The notes: generated from the letters alone by a model not told the origin. Counted from the stretch's first letter, positions 16,730 through 24,561 are shown. The stretch is 35,478 nucleotides of DNA from DASPFV01 sp035620975 (GCA_035620975.1 DASPFV010000037.1:1-35478); one strand, 5' to 3'. Made by a program: numbers and translations.

Positions 16730-17064
16730 CACGACCCTGCCTCCCCCGGCTTCGGCTTCATGATCGAGCCCACGGCGCGCACGAACGAGCTCCACTGTGA
16801 CGATTCTTCGCGCAGGCGCCGCCGGCCCTCGGGGGTGAGCCGGTAGACCTTCACGCGCCGGTTGCGCTCGGAGGTCTCCCACTTCGCCGAGATCCACCCC
16901 TTCAGCTCGAGCCGCTTGAGCGCCGGGTAGAGCGAGCCGAACTCGATCCTGAGCGCTTCATCGGAACTGTCACGGATGGCGGCGGCGATGCCGTAGCCGT
17001 GAAGCGGCCCGAACAGCAGCGTGCGCAGGATCAGCATGTCGAGGACGCCGTAGAGCGCTTCCAT
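16729..17064 (-). CDS. PadR-family transcriptional regulator 2
   Basis: A 111-residue PadR regulator: MEALYGVLDMLILRTLLFGP, then LHGYGIAAAIRDSSDEALRI and EFGSLYPALKRLELKGWISA, and the end RRVKVYRLTPEGRRRLREE. It shares one base with the ADOP2 start (TGATG), so the pair is one operon. The ATG lies only ten bases from a strong -10 element and five bases from a palindromic operator candidate, which points to autoregulation. There is no Shine-Dalgarno sequence between promoter and start. Confidence 0.93.
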   Translation of the reverse strand: MEALYGVLDMLILRTLLFGPLHGYGIAAAIRDSSDEALRIEFGSLYPALKRLELKGWISAKWETSERNRRVKVYRLTPEGRRRLREESSQWSSFVRAVGSIMKPKPGEAGS

Positions 17065-17068
17065 ATTA

Positions 17069-17102
17069 AGACAGTCTATATGTTGACCGTCTTTATGTTC
17101 AA
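17069..17102 (-). promoter_or_regulatory. padR2 promoter with overlapping palindromic operator
   Basis: On the minus strand: TTGAAC (17102-17097), a 16-base spacer, then TATAGA (17080-17075). Across spacer and -10 lies AGACGGTC-AACATATA-GACTGTCT (17092-17069), an inverted repeat with 7 of 8 pairs matching. The same DNA can be read as a 15-base direct repeat, ACATAAAGACGGTCA then ACATATAGACTGTCT. Its placement fits a PadR autorepressor site; binding by PadR2 itself is inferred. Confidence 0.7.
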
Positions 17103-17200
17103 GCAGGAAGTCGTGCCTGTGCAGCGGAGTCGGCCTGCAGCTCCGGTGTACCGACTATCGCGCCGTTTGCCGTCGATTCTCTCGCTCTGTCTCGGTTGGC

Positions 17201-17215
17201 GAACAAAAAGCGAAT
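17201..17215 (+). promoter_or_regulatory. LexA-like direct-repeat operator
   Basis: GAAC-N7-GAAT with an A-rich spacer (AAAAAGC). It resembles the GAAC-N7-GAAC direct-repeat site (GTTC-N7-GTTC on the other strand) known for LexA in Alphaproteobacteria, with one mismatch. It lies 25 bases before the ATG of the 97-residue gene and just upstream of a TAGTCT at 17223, where a bound repressor could block transcription. Confidence 0.4.
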
Positions 17216-17240
17216 CCCATGGTAGTCTGGTATCCGCCAC

Positions 17241-17534
17241 ATGGCATTCCGCGCGTGTACCGTCGGTTTCAGGAGCCCGAGCGGTGTCGCTCACTCCGTC
17301 GACGTCCAGGCTGAGTCGCTCTACGAGGCCGCAGCCATGGGCCTCGCGCTGCTCAAGCAGGACGGCTGGATCGAGGGACTCGGGCCGGCCACGAAGCTCG
17401 ATATCCACGTGCGGGAGCCGGCGAGCCACCACGTGGTCTCGGTGCAGCAGCTCTATCGCTGGATGAACGGCACCACGGCGAGCCCGGCCGAGACGCTGCG
17501 CCGCGTGAAGCTCAGACAGCTGCTGGGAGTCTGA
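17241..17534 (+). CDS. Small conserved-looking protein, unknown
   Basis: A 97-residue soluble protein: MAFRACTVGFRSPSGVAHSV, then DVQAESLYEAAAMGLALLKQ and a C-terminal part with KLDIHVREPASHHVVSVQQL and RRVKLRQLLGV. I recall similar small proteins as common in Acidobacteriota without an assigned function; that is memory, not a search. The alternating beta-strand and helix pattern suggests a compact alpha/beta domain. No Shine-Dalgarno sequence precedes the ATG; a -10-like TAGTCT lies 12 bases before it and a LexA-like repeat just upstream, hinting at damage-inducible control. It stands alone, 106 bp ahead of the winged-helix/FHA gene. Confidence 0.75.
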   Translation: MAFRACTVGFRSPSGVAHSVDVQAESLYEAAAMGLALLKQDGWIEGLGPATKLDIHVREPASHHVVSVQQLYRWMNGTTASPAETLRRVKLRQLLGV

Positions 17535-17607
17535 CACCGGCGGATCCGCTTCTCCCCGCCGGCGTCGATCGGGCAACGCCGAGGCGCGCCCGAATCTCTG
17601 AGATGGG

Positions 17608-17613
17608 TAGAAT
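17608..17613 (+). promoter_or_regulatory. Candidate -10 element for the winged-helix/FHA gene
   Basis: TAGAAT (five of six consensus bases) preceded by GGG and lying 27 bases before the GTG start. No convincing -35 is present. Confidence 0.4.
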
Positions 17614-17640
17614 ACGGACGCGCGCTGAAAGCGAGGCCGG

Positions 17641-18312
17641 GTGCGGCTGCGAATACACGATCTCACCTTCGACGGATCTTCACGGCAGCTGTGGGTCGGG
17701 GAAACGGAAGTGCACCTGTCGCCCAAGGCGTTCGACCTGCTCGCGCTCATCATCGAACGCCGCCCCGAGGCCGTGTCGAAGTCGGATCTGCATGCCCGGT
17801 TGTGGCCCGGCACCTTCGTCTCGGACAGCAGCCTGCCGTCGCTGGTCTCGGAAATCCGCGAAGCCATCGGCGATCGCCGGCGCGAGCCGCGCCTGATCCG
17901 GACCGTGCACGGGTTCGGCTATGCCTTCCAGGCCACCGGGATCGCCACGCTGGACGGCGCATCCGACGAGGCGTCGCCGACTGGCTGGCTGGTCGGAACG
18001 CCCGCGGAGATCGCGCTGTTTGCCGGCGAGAACGTGGTGGGCCGTGACGGGTCGGACGTCATTCTGCTGAAGTCCGGAACGGTATCGCGTCGGCACGCGC
18101 GCATCACGATCGACGCGCGCGGGGCGGTGGTCGAAGACCTTGGCAGCAAGAACGGGACGTTCGTCGACGACCGGCGCGTGACGGCGCCCACGACGATCGT
18201 CGATGGCAGTCAGGTGCGGATCGGATCGCTGCTTTTCACCTTCCGGCTGCCGCGGCCTGCTTCGTCGACCGAGACGCTGTCATCTCACCGCGAGCCCGGG
18301 TCAGGCTCCTGA
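17641..18312 (+). CDS. Winged-helix DNA-binding protein fused to an FHA domain
   Basis: A 223-residue regulator. Residues 1-100 are an OmpR/CadC-type winged helix (VHLSPKAFDLLALIIERRPE, then SLPSLVSEIREAIGD and LIRTVHGFGYAF). Residues 115-210 are an FHA domain, which binds phosphothreonine; the key residues are all present: GR in VVGRDG, S and H in GTVSRRHARI, and NG in GSKNGTFV. A kinase-dependent transcription factor is the simplest reading, and two Ser/Thr kinases lie 2 to 6 kb downstream. The start is GTG at 17641, with only a weak GAGG ahead. The last 12 bases overlap the 3' end of the convergent barrel gene. Confidence 0.9.
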   Translation: MRLRIHDLTFDGSSRQLWVGETEVHLSPKAFDLLALIIERRPEAVSKSDLHARLWPGTFVSDSSLPSLVSEIREAIGDRRREPRLIRTVHGFGYAFQATGIATLDGASDEASPTGWLVGTPAEIALFAGENVVGRDGSDVILLKSGTVSRRHARITIDARGAVVEDLGSKNGTFVDDRRVTAPTTIVDGSQVRIGSLLFTFRLPRPASSTETLSSHREPGSGS

Positions 18313-19341
18313 CTTCTGGCAGATACACCGCACGAGCGATCCTTCCCGGCGTCCCGGGAGTTGTGCGCCATCCGCCGACACCGCGCGGCGTGAGCGAGTC
18401 GGGGCGCTGGACGTGACCGCGTCCGGCGATTTCCTGAGGCTGAAGCTCCAGCTCGCGCCGACGGTGATGCCGCGATCCAGGGCATGGCCGTTCCGTCCTG
18501 CGACCAGCCGCGAGAACGATCCGAAGACGTCGAACGCGTCGGTGATCGAATACGCCGCGCCGCCACCCAGGTGGAGCTGGTGCACCTTCTGAATCTGATC
18601 GTGATTCAGCCGGTATTCCGGCGGCAGCCCCGCCAGCCCGTTCGGCGGGAAGTCGATGCCGCCGTGGGTGTATCCGGCGTTGGTCATCGCGAAGGCCCTG
18701 AACCGCTGCGAGAAGAAGTATCCGACCTCCAGATCCGCGACGCTCCGATTGTGCGAGATGTCGAGCACCTGCTCGACGAACCCGAAGCCGTATCGTCCCG
18801 AGACGAAGAGCCCGGGCAGCCCGCGATCGAGCAGTTTCGCCGCGTAGATGCCGACCTGGAACTCGCGCAGGCGCTGGCCCGGCGCGGCGTGGCCGTAGAA
18901 CGCGTAGTCGTGGCTGGGCACGATCGTTCCGACGTACGGCGTGACGACGGCGCCGTTGCGCGTCAGGTTGTACCGCAGCGCAAAGCGCAGATCGGTCGCC
19001 GAGGTGCGATAGCTCCCATCGTCGATATCCGTGCCGGGATGGGGCCGCGCGCCGGAATATTTGGACGTCACCAGCGGCAGCGCCACGTCCACGGCGATCC
19101 TGTCGGTGAGGCCGTATGTGACGTCCGTCAACAGGACCGTCGTGTCGATGGGACCGACGTCCACGGGCGTGGTCGTCGACAGGTGGTTCTTGACGTGCAT
19201 GCTCTGGACGGCGACGGCGACGGCGCCCTCGCCCTTGCCGGGTACCCACGCCTGCGCGAGCGCGTCTGCGGCGAGCGCGGGGAGGCACGACATTACCGCT
19301 ACGAGCACCAGTGTCACTCGATGACGACGGCTGTACTGCAT
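18301..19341 (-). CDS. Outer-membrane beta-barrel protein
   Basis: A 346-residue protein with a signal peptide (VTLVLVAVMSCLPALAADAL, then AQ), followed by alternating amphipathic strands separated by charged turns: EGAVAVAVQSMHVKNHL, TDRIAVDVALPLVTSKY, DLRFALRYNLTRNGAVVTPY, LFVSGRYGFGFVEQV, ADLEVGYFFSQRFRAFAMTN and FGSFSRLVAGRNGH. The barrel seems to close at GITVGASWSFSL near residue 305. About 40 low-complexity residues follow, which is unusual for a barrel and may mean an old readthrough or frameshift at the 3' end. AGGTG lies seven bases before the ATG. The 169-residue exported gene is upstream on the same strand, so they may be co-transcribed. The role is unknown; related barrels act as outer-membrane transporters. 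Confidence 0.75.
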   Translation of the reverse strand: MQYSRRHRVTLVLVAVMSCLPALAADALAQAWVPGKGEGAVAVAVQSMHVKNHLSTTTPVDVGPIDTTVLLTDVTYGLTDRIAVDVALPLVTSKYSGARPHPGTDIDDGSYRTSATDLRFALRYNLTRNGAVVTPYVGTIVPSHDYAFYGHAAPGQRLREFQVGIYAAKLLDRGLPGLFVSGRYGFGFVEQVLDISHNRSVADLEVGYFFSQRFRAFAMTNAGYTHGGIDFPPNGLAGLPPEYRLNHDQIQKVHQLHLGGGAAYSITDAFDVFGSFSRLVAGRNGHALDRGITVGASWSFSLRKSPDAVTSSAPTRSRRAVSADGAQLPGRREGSLVRCICQKSGA

Positions 19342-19410
19342 GACGACACCTGCGGCTCTGACGGGATGCAGAAAACGCAGCCCGCATGGGAAATCGGAAA
19401 CGGGAGCCCA

Positions 19411-19475
19411 GAGCCTAGAGCCTAGAGCCTAGAGCCCTGAGCCTCTAGAGCCCTGAGCCTAGAGCCTAGAGCCTT
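19411..19475. repeat. Heptanucleotide tandem array (TAGAGCC unit) abutting a stop codon
   Basis: About nine copies of a 7-base unit (GAGCCTA, with CCTGAGCC and CTAGAGCC variants). The array begins one base after the stop codon of the 169-residue gene (TAG, 19479-19477 on minus) and extends towards the barrel gene. The unit differs from the GGTTCCG array at 1889, but unit length and position are the same. Confidence 0.85.
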
Positions 19476-19476
19476 C

Positions 19477-19986
19477 CTACGACCGGTCCCCACGCCGGGC
19501 CCGCGCTTTCATGGTGTTCTCGACTTCGTCCAGGAACCGCAGCGGCCGGTCCGAAGACTTGAGCCGGCAGATCACGTCGCTCGGCGGTTGCGCCTGCGGG
19601 GACGCGACGTAGAGGGCGTCGGGCTTCGTCGGGGACGTTGACAGCATCGGGCGGAGCCGGGCCACCTCGGCGACATCGACGAGAACGACGTCGACCGGCA
19701 CGGTCTTGAGCGCCTGCTCGAGGAGCGCCCAGTCTTCGATCACGGACACGGCGTGCCCCGCCTGACGGAGCGCCTTGTGGAGCTGCGTGTCGCGGATCGC
19801 GGCCTTGGCGTCGGTTGACGGCCGCGCGTAGATCAGGACCTTGCCGGGATGAACGGACGCGTAGGCGCGCTGGAACTTCGCCCCGCGGCCCACCATCAGG
19901 AACTTGTCGCCGCAGGCCTGCGCCGGGGAATAGAGGGACGGGAGGCCGACCACCAGGACCACCACGAGCAAGCCGAATCGCGCCAT
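19477..19986 (-). CDS. Exported protein with receiver-like fold, unknown
   Basis: A 169-residue protein. A signal peptide (MARFGLLVVVLVVGLPSLYS, then PAQACGDKFL) is followed by GKVLIYARPSTDAKAAIRD, LHKALRQAGHAVSVIEDWAL and VPVDVVLVDVAEVARL. This beta/alpha order, with VVLVDV ending the third strand, resembles a response-regulator receiver domain outside the cytoplasm, but its use there would be odd and the fold is inferred. I have seen similar ACGDKFL proteins annotated as hypothetical in acidobacteria. GGAGGAG precedes the ATG, and a TATACT hexamer lies further upstream. Probably the first gene of a unit with the barrel protein. Confidence 0.75.
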   Translation of the reverse strand: MARFGLLVVVLVVGLPSLYSPAQACGDKFLMVGRGAKFQRAYASVHPGKVLIYARPSTDAKAAIRDTQLHKALRQAGHAVSVIEDWALLEQALKTVPVDVVLVDVAEVARLRPMLSTSPTKPDALYVASPQAQPPSDVICRLKSSDRPLRFLDEVENTMKARARRGDRS

Positions 19987-20004
19987 GGCTCCTCCAGTGG
20001 CCCA

Positions 20005-20010
20005 AGTATA
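20005..20010 (-). promoter_or_regulatory. Candidate -10 element upstream of the 169-residue gene
   Basis: TATACT on the minus strand, 18 bases before the ATG, with a GGAGGAG ribosome site in between. No good -35 is evident at the proper distance. Confidence 0.4.
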
Positions 20011-20055
20011 CGCCTGCCCCTGGCGGGGAATTTCGAGAAAAAGTTCAGGTTTTGC

Positions 20056-22776
20056 TCATCGTGCGGGTCCCTGGAACGGCCAGAGGCGCTGGCGCAGCGT
20101 CGGGGGGAGGCGGAACCCCTCCAGGAAGTGAATGTCGGAGCGGACGCGGGCGATGGACGTCAGGAACCCGCGGCCGTGCAGGCGGCTGAAGCCGCGGATC
20201 GGCTGGCTCGCCTGGGGAATCGTGCCCAGATTGGCGTTGATCACACGGGCCCGCCCGGTCTGCACGTCGAGCGAGACGAACATGAAGTGGTGCTGATCGT
20301 CGGTCGGACGCAGACCGTAGATGCTGCGGCCGTCCCGCCCCCAGGCGTACGCGAACCACCCGGTATCGCCGATGATGCGGGAGCGGCTGCCGTCGGCCGC
20401 AACGAGGGCCAGGCCGTCGGCCGTCTCGCAGACGATCGATTCCCCGTCCGGCGACCACTGCGGGCGCGACACGAACGGCGGAATGTCCCTGAGAAGGGTC
20501 ACCGGTGGAGCCTCGGAGCCGACCCGCGACTTCGCGAGGACCATTGCCCCCTGGCCGTCCTCAGCACTCGAGATGTAGGCGATCCAGTCGCCATCGGGGG
20601 ACCAGGTGGGAGCGTCCTCGTATCGCCGCGCGCTGGTCAGCGGGCGCGGCGTTCCGCCTGCCGTCGACGATATCCACAACCGCGGGGCGACATGGTCGTC
20701 ACCTCTGTCCCCCGAGGCGGTGCGCTGGAAGGCGAGCCGCTTGCCATCGGGCGAGAACGCCAGCGACCCCATGGCCATCGAGGACGATCCGCCGAAGTCC
20801 GCCGGCGTCACGATGGGTTGCTGCAGGTACCCTTCTTCGTTCTGCAGCCAGACCTGCAGCTGCCCGGCACGATCCGTCACGAACGCGAACTGCGTGTTCA
20901 CCGGGGACGCCGCGGGATCGAATTCATTCCGGGTGCTGCTCAGATAGGGGCGGAGAGTGGAGCCATCGAGCGGGACCTCGAACAGATCGAAGTCCGTCGC
21001 CTGGGAGTCGAACGCGATCGTGCGGCCGTCAGGCGACACGCCCGGCGCGCTCTCGTTGAGAGCCGACGTCGTCAGCACGCTTACGGATCCGGTGGTCGTA
21101 TCGGCCAGCCAGAGGTGAGTGCCCGGCGTCGGGCCATCCGATCGCGTGACGACGATGTGGCGGTTGTCCGGGAGCCAGCTGAAGGACGGCGGGACGCGGC
21201 CGGGTCCCGTCAGCCCCGCCAGCAACACCCGCGGTTCGCCGCCCCCGACGGGGATCTCCCAGAAATTGGGAGGATTCGCTCCGTCGGGGCCCAGCCAGGC
21301 GAGCACCCGGCGGCCGTCCGGCGAGAACCTGATCTGTCCTCCGGAGAATGTCCGGTTGCTCAGAGGATCCCCGGCGTAACGCCGCGGCTCGGCTCCCGGG
21401 GGCGACACGACCCAGAGGGTCATGTGGGTGGCATACGGGGACTCCTGGCGCAGGAACACCAGCGTGCCGCCGTCGGGCGAGGCGTGCGCGCGCGTGGCGC
21501 CTTCGATCACGAGCTGCGGCGCGCCGCCGATCGGGCTCACCTGCCACAGCGCGTCCCGGTCACGGGCCAGCGAGTGATAGTAGATGTGCTGGCCGTCGGC
21601 CGACCAGAACGGAGCGTAACAGTCGAAGGCCGAGCGCGTCACCTGCGTGCGCATCGGTGACTCGCGCGTCCGCGTGAAGATCTGGACGACGCCGTTGATC
21701 TCGGCTTCGTAGGCGATTGTCTTGCCGTCCGGCGACCACGCCGCAGCCCCCTGATATCCAGCGTCCGTGGCGAACGGTACGATCCGGTCGAAATCGGGCG
21801 TCGAATCCCGAGGGCCGACGGCATACCCGAGGAAGAACACGCCGGCACCGGCGATCGCGGTTGCGACGGCGCGCGTCGGCCACGTGCGCCGCGGTCGCTC
21901 CACGGGCGCCGTGATCCGCGACGATCCTTCCGACAGGAACTCGCGCGTCGTACGCAGATCGGCCGCGAGGTCGGCCGTGTGAGCGTAGCGCCCGCGCGGA
22001 TCCTTGGCCAGCAGCCGGCGCAGGAGCCACCGGATGGCCACGGGCAGGGCAGGCACCACCTGCGCGGGATCGGGAGGGTCGTCGGCGATGATGGCCGACA
22101 GCGTCTGGACCGTCGTCTCCCGGCGGAACGGATGCGCCCCGGTCGCCAGCTCGTAGAGCATGACGCCCAGCGCGAACTGGTCGGATCGGAAGTCCGCCTT
22201 GGCGCCGCGTGCCTGCTCGGGACTCATGTACGGCACCGTGCCGACCAGGAGCCCGACCGCCGTCTCCGTCACGGTCGGACCGCTCACCCGCGTTTCCTCG
22301 TCGTCGGTTCTGGCGAGCCCGAAATCGACGATCTTCACGCGGCCGTCGGCGGTCACCATCACGTTCTCGGGCTTGAGGTCCCGATGCACGATGCCCGCGC
22401 CGTGAGCGGCGGCCAGCCCTTCGGCAATCTGATGGGCGATGTCGATGAACCGCTTCAGTGGAAGCCGGCCGCGATCCATCTCCGCGCGCAGCGACGTCCC
22501 ATCGATGAGCTCCGAAACGAGGTACGGCGTGTCGCCCTCGACCCCCACGTCGTAGACGGTGACGATGTTGGGATGATTCAGCGCACTCGCCGCGACCGCT
22601 TCCAGGGCGAAACGCCGTTGCCGATCGGGATCGTGTGCGCCCGTTTCGTTCAGGATCTTGATGGCGACGATGCGCTGGAGGCGGGTATCGCGGGCGCGAA
22701 ACACCTGTCCCATGCCGCCAGCCCCGAGCGGGCCGGTGATCTCGTAGGGACCGAACCGCGATGGCGACGCGGGCAT
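20056..22776 (-). CDS. Membrane Ser/Thr protein kinase with C-terminal TolB/WD40-like propeller
   Basis: A 906-residue receptor-like kinase. Residues about 6-270 are a Hanks-type kinase: GPLGAGGMGQVFRARD glycine loop, VAIKILNE lysine, HRDLKPEN at 131, DFG at 151, and the activation segment ending VGTVPYMSPEQARG. All catalytic residues are present. One membrane helix (ATAIAGAGVFFLGYAVG) near 305 follows a basic stretch. The rest is a propeller of PD40-type repeats, each with W/FSPDG-like motifs (AWSPDGKTIAYEA, RFSPDGRRVLAW, AFSPDGKRLAFQR, TWSPDGDWIAYIS, QWSPDGESIVCET), expected on the outside. The ATG at 22776 directly precedes the kinase fold; the upstream open frame is not conserved-looking. 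Ligand and targets unknown; the FHA regulator is a conceivable target. Confidence 0.95.
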   Translation of the reverse strand: MPASPSRFGPYEITGPLGAGGMGQVFRARDTRLQRIVAIKILNETGAHDPDRQRRFALEAVAASALNHPNIVTVYDVGVEGDTPYLVSELIDGTSLRAEMDRGRLPLKRFIDIAHQIAEGLAAAHGAGIVHRDLKPENVMVTADGRVKIVDFGLARTDDEETRVSGPTVTETAVGLLVGTVPYMSPEQARGAKADFRSDQFALGVMLYELATGAHPFRRETTVQTLSAIIADDPPDPAQVVPALPVAIRWLLRRLLAKDPRGRYAHTADLAADLRTTREFLSEGSSRITAPVERPRRTWPTRAVATAIAGAGVFFLGYAVGPRDSTPDFDRIVPFATDAGYQGAAAWSPDGKTIAYEAEINGVVQIFTRTRESPMRTQVTRSAFDCYAPFWSADGQHIYYHSLARDRDALWQVSPIGGAPQLVIEGATRAHASPDGGTLVFLRQESPYATHMTLWVVSPPGAEPRRYAGDPLSNRTFSGGQIRFSPDGRRVLAWLGPDGANPPNFWEIPVGGGEPRVLLAGLTGPGRVPPSFSWLPDNRHIVVTRSDGPTPGTHLWLADTTTGSVSVLTTSALNESAPGVSPDGRTIAFDSQATDFDLFEVPLDGSTLRPYLSSTRNEFDPAASPVNTQFAFVTDRAGQLQVWLQNEEGYLQQPIVTPADFGGSSSMAMGSLAFSPDGKRLAFQRTASGDRGDDHVAPRLWISSTAGGTPRPLTSARRYEDAPTWSPDGDWIAYISSAEDGQGAMVLAKSRVGSEAPPVTLLRDIPPFVSRPQWSPDGESIVCETADGLALVAADGSRSRIIGDTGWFAYAWGRDGRSIYGLRPTDDQHHFMFVSLDVQTGRARVINANLGTIPQASQPIRGFSRLHGRGFLTSIARVRSDIHFLEGFRLPPTLRQRLWPFQGPAR

Positions 22777-22951
22777 GCGGGCCGCTGTTCTCGCGAACGA
22801 TACACCTGCGCTCCGCGGCGCGTCAACGCAGGCTGCAGACGAACCGCCGGATCCTTTGGCGAGAATCGGCCGCCCCGCGGGTGGAGCGAGCGACGTGCGG
22901 GTGAGCCGCCCGACCGCCGCCGCTCCGGCGGGTTCCTGCGGTCGCTCGGGT

Positions 22952-24313
22952 TCAGTTTCGCGCGGGCCGTAGCGACTGCCGGACCACGAACCGCCCGATC
23001 TGGGTGCCCTGTCGCAGCCCGGCATCACAGCCTTCCCGGAAATGAATCCCCGCGTAGACACGCGCGTCCCGCGCTTCGTCGGCGGCTTCGGAGAGCGAGC
23101 TGAAGCTGCGGGTGATCAGCTTGGCCGGCAACGCCGTCATCGGCGCCGGCAGCGGAACGGCCGGTGCGTTGAACGTGCGGCTGAACGCTACGGCATCGGT
23201 CCCGAAGAACTGACGGAGCACCTCGGCTGCCGCACCGGTAGCCGTCGGCAGGGCACAGGGGTAATCAGGATAGGGCGGGGTCACGAGAAACGGACGCCAG
23301 ACTGGATCGCTCTCCGTGTCGGCGTTGCCATCGTTCGGCCACCGGATGGCGGTCACCGGCCGCCAGAAGTTATAGGTGTATTTCCAGGTCTGGTTCGCGA
23401 TGAGGGCGTCGGCCTGGGCGATGTTCAGCAGGGCGAACAGGCGCGCGTGCTCCCATCGATCGAGGCCGAGACCGTCCACGATCACGCGCGCGGTCAGGTT
23501 CCAGTTCGAGCCGCCCCCGGGCCAGAAGCGCGCGATGTCGCTCTCTTCGGAATCGGGCCGCGCGCCACGAACGCGCGCGTCCCCGACCGACTTGACCTCG
23601 TTGTACTCGCGGGCATAGGCAGCGCCGGTCAGGTCGAAGATCGCGCCGGGTTCGACTTCGAACTGGGCGCCGTGTCGAAGCACGAATGGCGTGACGTGCG
23701 CCCAGCCCGCGAAGGAGGGGGTGATCGCGGCAGGGAACTCGGGATTCGGCGTGGGCTGGTAGACGCCAGGGCCCGGCTGAAGCGTGTAGGGAAGGTGCGG
23801 CGTATCCGAGCCGTCTCCGGATCGCAGGGCCAGGATCGCCTCGGCCGCCGCCTCGCCGGCCTCGATGCCAAGCTGCGTTGCCTGGTCGTACGGTCCGGGA
23901 CCGACCGATGCCAGATAGGCGCTCTCGATGGTGTCGATCGCCGCCTGCTTCAGTGCCGAGTCCGGCAGCGGGATCAGCAGGGTGAGCAGCGTGTGCCTGG
24001 CGGCGGCGGCGACCGCCGCGTCCGGAAACGCGTCTGGCCAGCCGGAACTCGCGTCCGTGTAGCGGACGTATCGCGGCTCGATGCTGTTGAGCGCATCATG
24101 GACCGCAATCTGGACCATGGCCTGGACGCGCGACTGCTGCTGTGGTCCGCCGAATCGCGGCGCGACGGCTTCGGCGACGGCGTTCCAGTCGGTCACGGCG
24201 TCCGCCGCGGCGATTCCTGGAGCGGTGAAGATCGCCGTGGCCACGGCGAGTACGCGGCAATAGGCGGCGACTCGGCGGATAGCGATGAAAGAGTTGTTCG
24301 TACCCTTCGACAT
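22952..24313 (-). CDS. Secreted vanadium-haloperoxidase/PAP2-like protein with altered active site
   Basis: A 453-residue exported protein. After a signal peptide (VLAVATAIFTAPGIAAADAV) it shows the vanadium-dependent haloperoxidase-type helical fold: WNAVAEAVAPRFGGPQQQ, VQIAVHDALNSIEPRY, KYTYNFWRPVTAIRWPNDG (oxyanion-binding Lys and Arg) and the late DARVYAGIHFREGCDAGLRQ, whose His normally binds vanadate or phosphate. The middle motif, usually PSGH or a variant keeping His, reads PDYPCALPTATGAAAEVLRQ: the His position is Leu355, so haloperoxidase or phosphatase activity is doubtful. GGAGGAG precedes the ATG. It is divergent from kinase 2 and runs in the same direction as kinase 1, 175 bp upstream of it. 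Confidence 0.85.
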   Translation of the reverse strand: MSKGTNNSFIAIRRVAAYCRVLAVATAIFTAPGIAAADAVTDWNAVAEAVAPRFGGPQQQSRVQAMVQIAVHDALNSIEPRYVRYTDASSGWPDAFPDAAVAAAARHTLLTLLIPLPDSALKQAAIDTIESAYLASVGPGPYDQATQLGIEAGEAAAEAILALRSGDGSDTPHLPYTLQPGPGVYQPTPNPEFPAAITPSFAGWAHVTPFVLRHGAQFEVEPGAIFDLTGAAYAREYNEVKSVGDARVRGARPDSEESDIARFWPGGGSNWNLTARVIVDGLGLDRWEHARLFALLNIAQADALIANQTWKYTYNFWRPVTAIRWPNDGNADTESDPVWRPFLVTPPYPDYPCALPTATGAAAEVLRQFFGTDAVAFSRTFNAPAVPLPAPMTALPAKLITRSFSSLSEAADEARDARVYAGIHFREGCDAGLRQGTQIGRFVVRQSLRPARN

Positions 24314-24546
24314 GGCTCCTCCTGTGCTGTCGGCAGCATAGGATTGGTCGTGCCGCGCGGTACCTGAGGATTGATTCAGCTTTTTCTCAGGACGCCGATG
24401 CAGCTGCCGCGATCCGGGCGTCGGGCGTAACGGTGAGGGCTGATATCGCAGATGAACGGGTTGTCGCTGATGTCGGTCCGGCCGAGACGCTGCACCGGGC
24501 GAGGCTGAAGCCAGGGCGAGCTTCTTCGTGGCCAGGCGTTCCAATG

Positions 24547-24552
24547 TAAACT
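24547..24552 (+). promoter_or_regulatory. -10-like hexamer close to the kinase 2 start
   Basis: TAAACT, nine bases before the ATG at 24562 and without a Shine-Dalgarno sequence between. Spacing matches that at 6681. The other end of this 248-base divergent gap carries the haloperoxidase-like gene's start and an inverted repeat CCTGAG/CTCAGG (near 24363-24393). Confidence 0.35.
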
Positions 24553-24561
24553 GACCGCCGC

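Noticed and set aside
24363..24393. CCTGAG/CTCAGG inverted repeat in the haloperoxidase-kinase gap
   Set aside because: Six-bp stem with a 17-base loop only; too weak to call an operator or terminator, so only mentioned beside the kinase promoter.
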